Positions 48,401-60,400 of a stretch of DNA of 64,000 nucleotides are shown here, in pieces. The position numbers and the translations under genes were made by a program. Each line of letters starts with the position of its first letter. Positions within the stretch are counted from its first letter, which is position 1. The notes under the pieces were generated by a model. It saw nothing but the letters and a program-made list of their open reading frames with translations, was not told where the DNA came from and did no database searches. The DNA lies in the NCBI GenBank assembly GCA_030268105.1, contig BSDZ01000014.1:3477501-3541500 (forward strand), in the 5' to 3' direction. The DNA comes from Volvox africanus (taxonomy: Eukaryota > Chlorophyta > Chlorophyceae > Chlamydomonadales > Volvocaceae).

Positions 48401-51400
48401 TCCTCCTTCCAGTAGTGGGTATATCAGGGTCATTTATTTGCATATCTATCCTTGTTCATTGCCAAGCCTTCCGCCGTCTTCACCCTAGTGCATTCATTCG
48501 TATCCCCACGCCTTGCTCTCTCAGTGAGAAACCCAGTCCAGTCTCAGCTTCGCTCGGTTCTCATGTTCTGTCCGGGATGTGGTCTTTCCCGAAACAAAAA
48601 CCATGCACATGGTGATGATGGATGCAATCGCAGGTTACGTGGGACAAACCGTCGGAGCGATATTTAAGGAAGCACGTGCAACACCGCCACTGCAGCCGGA
48701 GCAGTCACCGCATCCGGAGGTGCCACAGCAGCCGGAGCAGTCACTGCAACCAGGACAGGAGCAGGAGTCCCATATTGTACACACTACCGCACAAGTGCAT
48801 ACTGCCACCATGGAGCTGTCGGGTGCTGCCACGCCAGAGATCCCCTCGAGCCTTGGGTTGACCACAGTGGAAGCGTTGGGGCCTACAGGTGTTGTGGCCG
48901 GCCCAGACATAAACACGGTGGGGGCAAGGGAGACCACAGTAGTCGGACGGCAGTGTACAGCATCAGCAGCACCTGCAGCGGGAGGCAGGACAGCAGGGGC
49001 AGGTGCAGCAGTGGTTTTAGAGGTGAAGGCAACGGAAGCAGCAGCAATATTAAAGGAGCGTGGGGCATCGACAATAGCAGCAGACCCAGCAATATTCGAG
49101 GGTCGTCCAGCAGCTGCTGCTTTCGTAGCTACGGTGTCGTCTACAGCGTCACCAGCTAAGGAAGCGATGGGTTCGTGTAGTAAAGTTGTGCACACACAGG
49201 CAGAGACAAAGAAAGCTACTGAAGGAATAGCCGGTAGAAAAATTACTATGGTGGAATCAGCATTCACATCTGCTACATCACGAGAGGTGTCCACGATGGT
49301 CCAGCAGGTTGCTGCGCCTCAGGATCACAACAGCTTGGAGCTTGTGGACGCTGCAGGGAACAGCCATATCGACAAGCACAAGGAGAAACAAGGCACCTCT
49401 GCTAGTCATCCAACCCTGCGGAAAATGGCGCCTACTAATTATAATGCAGATGGCGAGAAAACAGGCCGACAGGATGACACCAGCAAGGTCACATCAGCAG
49501 CAGCAACTACTAAGGACAAGAGCAAAAAGCAGGACGAGGAGCGGTTAACGAAGACGGACAAGACGGCCATGAAGGAGGAGGAGGAGCAGCAACCGCAGAA
49601 GCTGGAGAAGGAGAAGGCTAACAGCGCCTGGGCGGTTCCCATCTCCCTGACAAAATCAGCACCTGGCAAGAACGATGCTGATGGCGAGCAGACAGATGAA
49701 GATGAGGACAGCAGCATGTTCACGTCTGCAGCAACGGGCAAGAAGGACAAGAAGAGCAAGAAGCAGGAGAAAAAGGACAAGAAGGAGAAGGAGCGGCTGG
49801 AGAAAATGGAGAAGAAGATGAGCAAGAAGGCCTCAAAATGGGAGGAGGATGACGCAGAGGGGGAGGAGGATCAGCAGGAGGTACTGGAGCTCAAAGAGGA
49901 GGAGCAGCAGCCAAAGAAGCGGAAGGGCAAGGCTGACAGCGCCAGTGGTGTTCCCAACATCGAGCAACAGCAGGAGGAACAAAAGCTGCAAAAGCAGGAA
50001 ATGGGAAGGCCTGGTGGCGCCGCCTCGGCCACTGCCATGATTAAGGAGAAGCAGCAGGACACGAAAGATGAGCAGCAGGGGGAGAAGCAAAAGCAGGAGA
50101 AAGAGGAGCCGCCGAAGAAGGGGGAGCAGCAGCTGCAGAAGCAGGAGAAGGGGAGGATTTCCACCGCCCAGGCTACACCTGCTAATGAGGAAAAAGAGAA
50201 GGGGAAGGCTGCGAGCGCCAGTGCTGATCCTATCATTCAAGAGAAACAGCAGGACAAGAAAGAGGGGCTGCTGAAAAAGGAGGAACAGCAACCGCAGAAG
50301 CTGGAGAAGGAGAAGGCTGACAGCGCCTGGGCGGTTCCCATCTCCATGACAAAATCAGCACCTAGCAGGGATGGTGCTGATGGCGAGCAGACAGATGAAG
50401 ATGAGGACAGCAGCATGTTCACGTCTGCAGCAGCCGGGAAGAAGGACAAGAAGAGCAAGAAGCAGGAGAAAAAGGACAAGAAGGAGAAGGAGCGGCTGGA
50501 GAAAATGGAGAAGAAGATGAGCAAGAAGGCCTCAAAATGGGAGGAGGATGACGCAGAGGAGGAGCAGGAGATTAATGAGCAGCAGGAGGAGAAAGAGGAG
50601 CTGCAGAAGCAGGAGAAGGGGAAGGCTGCGAGCGCCAGTGCTGATCCTATCATTCAAGAGAAACAGCAGGACAAGAAAGAGGGGCTGCTGAAAAAGGAGG
50701 AACAGCAACCGCAGAAGCTGGAGAAGGAGAAGGCTGACAGCGCCTGGGCGGTTCCTATCTCCCTGACAAAATCAGCACCTAGCAGGGATGGTGCTGATGG
50801 CGAGCAGACAGATGAAGATGAGGACAGCAGCATGTTCACGTCTGCAGCAACGGGCAAGAAGGACAAGAAGAGTAAGAAGCAGGAGAAAAAGGACAAGAAG
50901 GAGAAGGAGCGGCTGGAGAAAATGGAGAAGAAGATGAGCAAGAAGGCCTCAAAATGGGAGGAGGATGACGCAGAGGAGGAGCAGGAGATTAATGAGCAGC
51001 AGGAGGAGAAAGAGGACCTGCAGAAGCAGGAGAGGGGGAAGGCTGCGAGCACCAGTGCTGATCCTATCATTCAAGAGAAACAGCAGGACAAGAAAGAGGG
51101 GCTGCTGAAAAAGGAGGAACAGCAACCGCAGAAGCTGGAGAAGGAGAAGGCTGACAGCGCCTGGGCGGTTCCTATCTCCCTGACAAAATCAGCACCTAGC
51201 AGGGATGGTGCTGATGGCGAGCAGACAGATGAAGATGAGGACAGCAGCATGTTCACGTCTGCAGCAGCCGGGAAGAAGGACAAGAAGAGCAAGAAGCAGG
51301 AGAAAAAGGACAAGAAGGAGAAGGAGCGGTTGGAGAAAATGGAGAAGAAGATGAGCAAGAAGGCCTCAAAATGGGAGGAGGATGACGCAGAGGAGGAGCA

Positions 51401-54400
51401 GGAGATTAATGAGCAGCAGGAGGAGAAAGAGGAGCTGCAGAAGCAGGAGAAGGGGAAGGCTGCGAGCGCCAGTGCTGATCCTATCATTCAAGAGAAACAG
51501 CAGGACAAGAAAGAGGGGCTGCTGAAAAAGGAGGAACAGCAACCGCAGAAGCTGGAGAAGGAGAAGGCTGACAGCGCCTGGGCGGTTCCTATCTCCCTGA
51601 CAAAATCAGCACCTAGCAGGGATGGTGCTGATGGCGAGCAGACAGATGAAGATGAGGACAGCAGCATGTTCACGTCTGCAGCAACGAGCAAGAAGGACAA
51701 GAAGAGTAAGAAGCAGGAGAAAAAGGACAAGAAGGAGAAGGAGCGGCTGGAGAAAATGGAGAAGAAGATGAGCAAGAAGGCCTCAAAATGGGAGGAGGAT
51801 GACGCAGAGGGGGAGGAGGATCAGCAGGAGGTACTGGAGCTCAAAGAGGAGGAGCAGCAGCCAAAGAAGCAGAAGGGCAAGGCTGACAGCGCCAGTGGTG
51901 TTCCCAACATCGAGCAACAGCAGGAGGAACAAAAGCTGCAAAAGCAGGAAATGGGAAGGCCTGGTGGCGCCGCCTCGGCCACTGCCATGATTAAGGAGAA
52001 GCAGCAGGACACGAAAGATGAGCAGCAGGGGGAGAAGCAAAAGCAGGAGAAAGAGGAGCCGCCGAAGAAGGGGGAGCAGCAGCTGCAGAAGCAGGAGAAG
52101 GGGAGGATTTCCACCGCCCAGGCTACACCTGCTAATGAGGAAAAAGAGAAGGGGAAGGCTGCGAGCGCCAGTGCTGATCCTATCATTCAAGAGAAACAGC
52201 AGGACAAGAAAGAGGGGCTGCTGAAAAAGGAGGAACAGCAACCGCAGAAGCTGGAGAAGGAGAAGGCTGACAGCGCCTGGGCGGTTCCCATCTCCTTGAC
52301 AAAATCAGCACCTAGCAGGGATGGTGCTGATGGCGAGCAGACAGATGAAGATGAGGACAGCAGCATGTTCACGTCTGCAGCAGCCGGGAAGAAGGACAAG
52401 AAGAGCAAGAAGCAGGAGAAAAAGGACAAGAAGGAGAAGGAGCGGCTGGAGAAAATGGAGAAGAAGATGAGCAAGAAGGCCTCAAAATGGGAGGAGGATG
52501 ACGCAGAGGAGGAGCAGGAGATTAATGAGCAGCAGGAGGAGAAAGAGGAGCTGCAGAAGCAGGAGAAGGGGAAGGCTGGGAGCACTGGTGCCACTCCCTG
52601 CATTGAGGGGAAGCAGCAAGAGAAGAAGGAGGAGGTGCAGAAGGAGGAGGAGCAGCAACCGCAGAAGCTGGAGAAGGAGAAGGCTGACAGCGCCTGCGCG
52701 GTTCCCATCTCCCTGACAAAATCAGCACCTGGCAAGAACGATGTTGATGCTGGGCAGACAGATGAAGATGAGGACAACAGCATGTTCACGTCTGCAGCAA
52801 CGGGCAAGAAGGACAAGAAGAGCAAGAAGCAGGAGAAAAAGGACAAGAAGGAGAAGGAGCGGCTGGAGAAAATGGAGAAGAAGATGAGCAAGAAGGCCTC
52901 AAAATGGGAGGAGGATGACGCAGAGGGGGAGGAGGATCAGCAGGAGGTACTGGAGCTCAAAGAGGAGGAGCAGCAGCCAAAGAAGCGGAAGGGCAAGGCT
53001 GACAGCGCCAGTGGTGTTCCCAACATCGAGCAACAGCAGGAGGAACAAAAGCTGCAAAAGCAGGAAATGGGAAGGCCTGGTGGCGCCGCCTCGGCCACTG
53101 CCATGATTAAGGAGAAGCAGCAGGACACGAAAGATGAGCAGCAGGGGGAGAAGCAAAAGCAGGAGAAAGAGGAGCCGCCGAAGAAGGGGGAGCAGCAGCT
53201 GCAGAAGCAGGAGAAGGGGAGGATTTCCACCGCCCAGGCTACACCTGCTAATGAGGAAAAAGAGAAGGGGAAGGCTGCGAGCGCCAGTGCTGATCCTATC
53301 ATTCAAGAGAAACAGCAGGACAAGAAAGAGGGGCTGCTGAAAAAGGAGGAACAGCAACCGCAGAAGCTGGAGAAGGAGAAGGCTGACAGCGCCTGGGCGG
53401 TTCCCATCTCCATGACAAAATCAGCACCTAGCGGGGATGGTGCTGATGGCGAGCAGACAGATGAAGATGAGGACAGCAGCATGTTCACGTCTGCAGCAGC
53501 CGGGAAGAAGGACAAGAAGAGCAAGAAGCAGGAGAAAAAGGACAAGAAGGAGAAGGAGCGGCTGGAGAAAATGGAGAAGAAGATGAGCAAGAAGGCCTCA
53601 AAATGGGAGGAGGATGACGCAGAGGAGGACCAGGAGATTAATGAGCAGCAGGAGGAGAAAGAGGAGCTGCAGAAGCAGGAGAAGGGGAAGGCTGGGAGCA
53701 CTGGTGCCACTCCCTGCATTGAGGGGAAGCAGCAAGAGAAGAAGGAGGAGGTGCAGAAGGAGGAGGAGCAGCAACCGCAGAAGCTGGAGAAGGAGAAGGC
53801 TGACAGCGCCTGCGCGGTTCCCATCTCCCTGACAAAATCAGCACCTGGCAAGAACGATGTTGATGCTGGGCAGACAGATGAAGATGAGGACAACAGCATG
53901 TTCACGTCTGCAGCAACGGGCAAGAAGGACAAGAAGAGCAAGAAGCAGGAGAAAAAGGACAAGAAGGAGAAGGAGCGGCTGGAGAAAATGGAGAAGAAGA
54001 TGAGCAAGAAGGCCTCAAAATGGGAGGAGGATGACGCAGAGGGGGAGGAGGATCAGCAGGAGGTACTGGAGCTCAAAGAGGAGGAGCAGCAGCCAAAGAA
54101 GCGGAAGGGCAAGGCTGACAGCGCCAGTGGTGTTCCCAACATCGAGCAACAGCAGGAGGAACAAAAGCTGCAAAAGCAGGAAATGGGAAGGCCTGGTGGC
54201 GCCGCCTCGGCCACTGCCATGATTAAGGAGAAGCAGCAGGACACGAAAGATGAGCAGCAGGGGGAGAAGCAAAAGCAGGAGAAAGAGGAGCCGCCGAAGA
54301 AGGGGGAGCAGCAGCTGCAGAAGCAGGAGAAGGGGAGGATTTCCACCGCCCAGGCTACACCTGCTAATGAGGAAAAAGAGAAGGGGAAGGCTGCGAGCGC

Positions 54401-57400
54401 CAGTGCTGATCCTATCATTCAAGAGAAACAGCAGGACAAGAAAGAGGGGCTGCTGAAAAAGGAGGAACAGCAACCGCAGAAGCTGGAGAAGGAGAAGGCT
54501 GACAGCGCCTGGGCGGTTCCCATCTCCATGACAAAATCAGCACCTAGCAGGGATGGTGCTGATGGCGAGCAGACAGATGAAGATGAGGACAGCAGCATGT
54601 TCACGTCTGCAGCAGCCGGGAAGAAGGACAAGAAGAGCAAGAAGCAGGAGAAAAAGGACAAGAAGGAGAAGGAGCGGCTGGAGAAAATGGAGAAGAAGAT
54701 GAGCAAGAAGGCCTCAAAATGGGAGGAGGATGACGCAGAGGAGGAGCAGGAGATTAATGAGCAGCAGGAGGAGAAAGAGGAGCTGCAGAAGCAGGAGAAG
54801 GGGAAGGCTGGGAGCACTGGTGCCACTCCCTGCATTGAGGGGAAGCAGCAAGAGAAGAAAGAGGAGGTGCAGAAGGAGGAGGAGCAGCAACCGCAGAAGC
54901 TGGAGAAGGAGAAGGCTGACAGCGCCTGGGCGGTTCCCATCTCCCTGACAAAATCAGCACCTGGCAAGAACGATGCTGATGCTGGGCAGACAGATGAAGA
55001 TGAGGACAACAGCATGTTCACGTCTGCAGCAACGGGCAAGAAGGACAAGAAGAGTAAGAAGCAGGAGAAAAAGGACAAGAAGGAGAAGGAGCGGCTGGAG
55101 AAAATGGAGAAGAAGATGAGCAAGAAGGCCTCAAAATGGGAGGAGGATGACGCAGAGGAGGGAACGAGCACACCGGCCATGCATGCTGCACAGGAGAAAG
55201 CGGTGCCGGCAACGGACCAAGGGGATGGCAAAAGGATAGAAGAAGGAGAGTTCATGTTGGACCAATCCAACATAAACCTGAATCCCCCAGCTTCTGCACA
55301 CACTGGGCGTAAACTGGCAGCAGCAATAGCACCAAAAACACTTAGTCATTCCAGTGTGGTAGTCTCTACTGCTCCTGCTGAACCTGTGGTACAAGGGACA
55401 TTGATTTCCTGGGACGAGTTGCTGGACCTTAGAGAAACAGCATATTGTGGTGACTCGGACAGCAACTATTCAGTCAATGGTGATACACCACCTCCTGCGC
55501 CGGGCTCCTCAATGGCTGGCTGCCAAAGCGACCATGAGGAGAGGGCGAAAGCCTGGAATAAGAGCCCGATTTCGGAGAATGGCAGTAATGACGCTGCTAT
55601 TGCTGATGCTGACGGCCTGGGGGATCGCCTCCTTGGGGCGGTGGTAGCAGACTTGTTTAACCGCAGTTCCGCTGGTGACATGACGGAAGATGACGCCAAC
55701 CGGGAGGGCGAGCTGCTCGTCAGTGCAGCTTCTGCTTTTTTGAATGGTGGCGTCGCTACAGTCTCTTCTGAAAACTTACCTCGACGAGATGGAGGGCGTG
55801 GGTCGATGTGCACCAGCGTTGGCCAGCTCAGCTATGTCACCAGCAGCAGCCTTAGCGGCAGCGATGCCTGTCCCCTTTCACAGCCGCCTCTCCATCGGGA
55901 AAGTTGTAAGTCCCAGCCAGGCAAGGCCGTTGCACGTTTACCGTGTTGGAAGGAGGATTATCGTGCATCTGACTCCGCAATCACAGTCCGGCGGGGCCAC
56001 GTGAAGCAACCACCGCCACAACCAACAGGCCGGGGCAGATCTGCAGTGTTGGCGGATCGGCATGAGTGTCTGTTGGCAGCGGTAGCGGAGGCATTGCCGT
56101 CCATATCCCCTGTATCCTCCGCTCGCAGCAGCAGCGCCATCAGCTCTGACGGCGAGGATGATAAAAGGAAGATCTCCCCGCGGACGCATGGCGCCGCTTG
56201 CCCCTGGTCCACCACATCCGCCGCTGTGGCCGTATCATCCCCAAGCCCACCGCCCATAAAGGCGGCCCCAGCCCCCGCCAGCGGGTCGACCTTCTCCAGC
56301 CCGCCTTCTGACTCTGCTGCTGTGTCCTTTTCATCCCAATACTCCGCCTCCCTGCACGTTGGCACGGGTGCCGCCGGCACCCATGCCTCCCATCATACCC
56401 ACCAGCGCAGCACCGGCAAACCTTCGGATCACCTTCTGCTCCCGCCGGCCCTTACCTCCCCTTTTAGCTCCCCTATCCTCCTTCGACCCCTCGTCTCGCC
56501 CTTCGCCGATCATCCTCCTTTCGATGATTCCTCTGCAGCCTCCGACATCCGGACGGGAGGCTTCAGCTCAGGCGTCGAGTCACTGCCATCATTGCCCAGT
56601 GAGTCCCTATTCCGCACTGCCTGCGCGTCTCCCTTCGGACCCACGACGTCCGGTTCGCCCTCGGCATCGACTCCCGTCTATGGCACAGCCCGAGGGACGC
56701 CCCTCAATGACTCAGGGTCAATGCGCGTGGGTGAGTCTCCGCTGCTCACCTCAGGTTACCTCCCCTGGTCGGGGCGATTCGTGTACCACCCCACAGCGTC
56801 AGGAAACCAATATTATGCCACGGACGGGAGCGTTGGATTATCGGACACCGAGACCGAGACGTCGTCTGACGAAGACAGCAGCAGGACTGACGACAGCAGC
56901 AGCTTCATATCGACTGATGGGGAGGGAGACAGCGCCTCTGACAACGAAGCGGTTCAGGCGCCCCAAACAGTCGATGAGCGAGTCATTGCGGCAGTCTCAG
57001 CTTCTCGTAGATGCCGAACCACTAAGGTAGTACCTGCAGCGTCGGTTGCTGCCAAGCCATGCCGCGGATGGGGGGAGCAGGCGGCTGCCTGCCAGCAGCG
57101 GGGAGAGCAGGAGACGCAGGCCACTCGGCGGGTGCAAGCCTGCCTGGGTTTCCGCCGAGGTCGACCTGTGGCTGCGTTGGTTCTCTTCAGGTAGGGAGGG
57201 CACATCTCTCATGGTAGAGGCTGTAGTTGGAAGAGGACCGCGGACGCTTAAGTTCAAGGCAAATAAAGATTGATTGCGCTGTATAAGAATGTTGCACTTC
57301 AAAGCTTCATAGCCTCATAACTTCTTGGCGTGTCGTATTCCCCCTCCCGATATGAAGCGATCAAGTCACACGTCCCCATGTGTCAATGGCGGACACGTGC

Positions 57401-60400
57401 GCGACCTGCAAGCACGACGCCGACATATCCATACTTTTACGTATTATTATATAATATATTATATATTATATATTATATATTATATATTATATTAAGTCAT
57501 ATGTTGTGATAAGCGGGGAGAAGAAGAGCACCAGACCGGGATCCTCCCCCTGAAGGTCCATGAGCTCACATTACGTGCCACCCTCGCCCCTCTCTCCCCT
57601 CCATACGAATACACACAGAACGCTCAAGGCGGGATCTTCGTTGCGAATCTCACATGCCGATTAACACTGCTGGCCCCTGCCGCCATACTGTTATATGATG
57701 CAGGTACTGCCTGCACATGGGCGCGCTGGAGGACGAGCCTTCGAATGCCCAGTTTTTCAATCGCATCCTGGTCGCATGGCGGAAGAAGGTACGAGACTTT
57801 GTGGTATTGCGATTGTCGTCTAAACATTTGGGAAACACTGGTGAGCAGGGTTGTGGTGCTGTGGTTTTTCGGATCGACAAACAACCCGCTTAAAGAACAA
57901 TAAACATATCATCCTGATGTTTTAAAGGGACGCGAAATGTGTATTCATGTGAGGAGACCTGAACACCGACAAGGGTGAGACGGAACCCCTAAAGGGCGTC
58001 CGCACGCAGGGTTCCGTATCCCCCTCCTGAGGATTGGTGGTACAACAGTAACCTTTGCATGACACGCAAGTACGTACACATGCGCGAACGCACGCTCGCG
58101 CCCGATGATTTCATGTCGTACAGATGGAGGTGGGCAAAGCCGACGTCAAGTGTCTGGCATACTGGCTTTCTGTGAGTATCTCCCTGGCCGGCATGCTGGA
58201 CACGAGCCGCCGCATCCCGCCGCAAGTCGGCAAGGGCAGCGGTGATAGCGGTGGCAGTGCCAGTGCTGCTGCTGGTGGCTGCGGCAAGGGCGCGGTGATG
58301 GGTGGCGGGGGAAACGCAGTTTCGGGTGAGTGCACTAACACTAACGTGACGGTGTTGACGGTAGTGGTAAGAGGGTAAATCGGCTCTTCTTTCAACAGCT
58401 CTTCATTTGTCGGAGCAGTAAGCGGAAAATCATCTCAAGATTTGTTTCACTTTATGCTGTCCTGTCCTGTCGGGTTTTGTTTGACGCGCGCGGGCTGATT
58501 CCTGTGGCCCCTGGCTCCCTCCTGACACCACTCGACAACCCTCTCACCCCTAGCCACCCAGGCATCCAACCGGACCCCTTCTCCTCCCCGTACATCCCGT
58601 CTCCTCCCCGCCAGATTCTTTCGCCGTTTCGCAAATGGTCTCTCTCACACACACACACAGAAACCACCCAATGTCCCTGACCCACAACCTTCCTCTCCAA
58701 TATTCACTTTGGAAACCCCAACAGGCCGCGACCACAACTCCAGCCCTGCCAACCCAGTGTTCCTTGAGCAAGTACAGGACTTCATACGTACAGTGTTCAA
58801 GGCATTGTACGACAATGTACAGCAGCAGATATCGCCCAGCATCCGAGGTTGTGTCTGGGGCCCCACTGTGACCCCTCCGCCGTCAGTTATGCCGTTAACG
58901 GCCTCGCAGGGCAACTACCAACTTGCTCACAAGGGCAACCGCAACGGCACACCCTCTGCATCATCGTACGCTGGATACGGCGATGACGTGGCCTCAGGTG
59001 CGTGGTCACGCGCAGTTTCCGACAAACTATATATTTGTATACATGTATATGTGTGTATATGTATACATGGGGAATATATATTTATTTATTCCACTGGCGG
59101 CGCCTCAGTACCCGGATATTGGGTGCAGATATATTGCATACCAAACGGTGTGAGACGTAGAATGAGTGAGAGTGAGATGCACTCTAGGATATCTGCACTG
59201 TGCAGCAACTGGTATTGCACTGGAAGTACTTCGGCGCCTGGCATTGGAATAAACCCGACCGCTATCTCACGGTTCAGCCATCTACACGGAATATCCCGCA
59301 AATCGTTCGACAGAATACGGCTCTCTGCTGCTGACCTCATCCAGCAGTAGAGAGCCGTACACTGCTTGTCTCACTCTTGGCAGTATATCTCTCATATACT
59401 GCCTGACCCCTGAGATAGCTACTCCATATACAAGTATGTCGTACATGTGCCGCACCCCCCCCCCCCGATCCGCCCCTCCATCCCTCTCAGCTTCAATGCA
59501 ACCCCCTCGATACTGACCATCAACCACCAACTACCAACCAAGAGACTACCCACATTCCCCGCTACTCCCTTGGCAGGCTCGCGGCCCTGTTCGGGAGCTG
59601 AGGCCTCCCACCAATCGTGGTTGGACGTCCTGGGGGTGCTGGATGAGGTGCTCTGGAAGATGGAGTCCAACTATACGTCCCCCGCGCTGATCGGGGTGAG
59701 CGGCCTCTGATACGACAGGGCATTAGGTGCACATCACCAGCAGTGTATCACAATTAAAAAACAGTTTCCACCGTTACAACCTGTATCAACGCAAATAGTG
59801 CTTGATGAAATGATGGGAGGGGAGTGTTGAGGGAGGGACAGGGAGGGAGGAGGGAGGGAGAGATAGGGAGGGAGGGGGGGGCAGGGAGGGAGGAAGGAGG
59901 GAGGGAGGGACAAGTAGGGAGCGAGGGAGGGAGGGAGGGACAGGGAGGGAGGAAGGAGGGAGGGAGGGACAGGGAGGGAGGGACAAGGAGGGAGCGAGGG
60001 ACAGGGAGGGAGGGACAGGGAGGGAGGGACAGGGAGGGAGGAAGGAGGGAGGGAGGGACAGGGAGGGAGGGACAGGGAGGGAGGAAGGAGGGAGGGACAG
60101 GGAGGGAGGAAGGAGGGAGGGAGGGACAGGGAGGGAGGAAGGAGGGAGGGAGGGAGAGGGAGGGAGGGACAGGGAGGGAGGAAGGAGGGAGGGAGGGACA
60201 GGGAGGGAGGAAGGAGGGAGGGAGGGACAGGGAGGGAGGAAGGAGGGAGGGAGGGAGGGACAGGGAGGGAGGAAGGAGGGAGGGAGGGACAGGGAGGGAG
60301 GGACAGGGAGGGAGGAAGGAGGGAGGGAGGGACAGGGAGGGACGGGGGGAGGGACAGGGAGGGAGGGACGGCCGCTTTGAATGCAGTGGAAATGGGATGA

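Noticed and set aside
49571..55165. Regularly spaced direct repeats suggestive of a CRISPR-like array
   Set aside because: Units are 417-699 bases, in frame and coding, in a eukaryotic gene; there is no short repeat plus unique spacer structure.
49439..55303. Long Leu/Ser/Phe-rich open frames on the minus strand, looking like membrane proteins
   Set aside because: They are the antisense of the Lys/Glu repeat and recur with its 417/1,116-base period.
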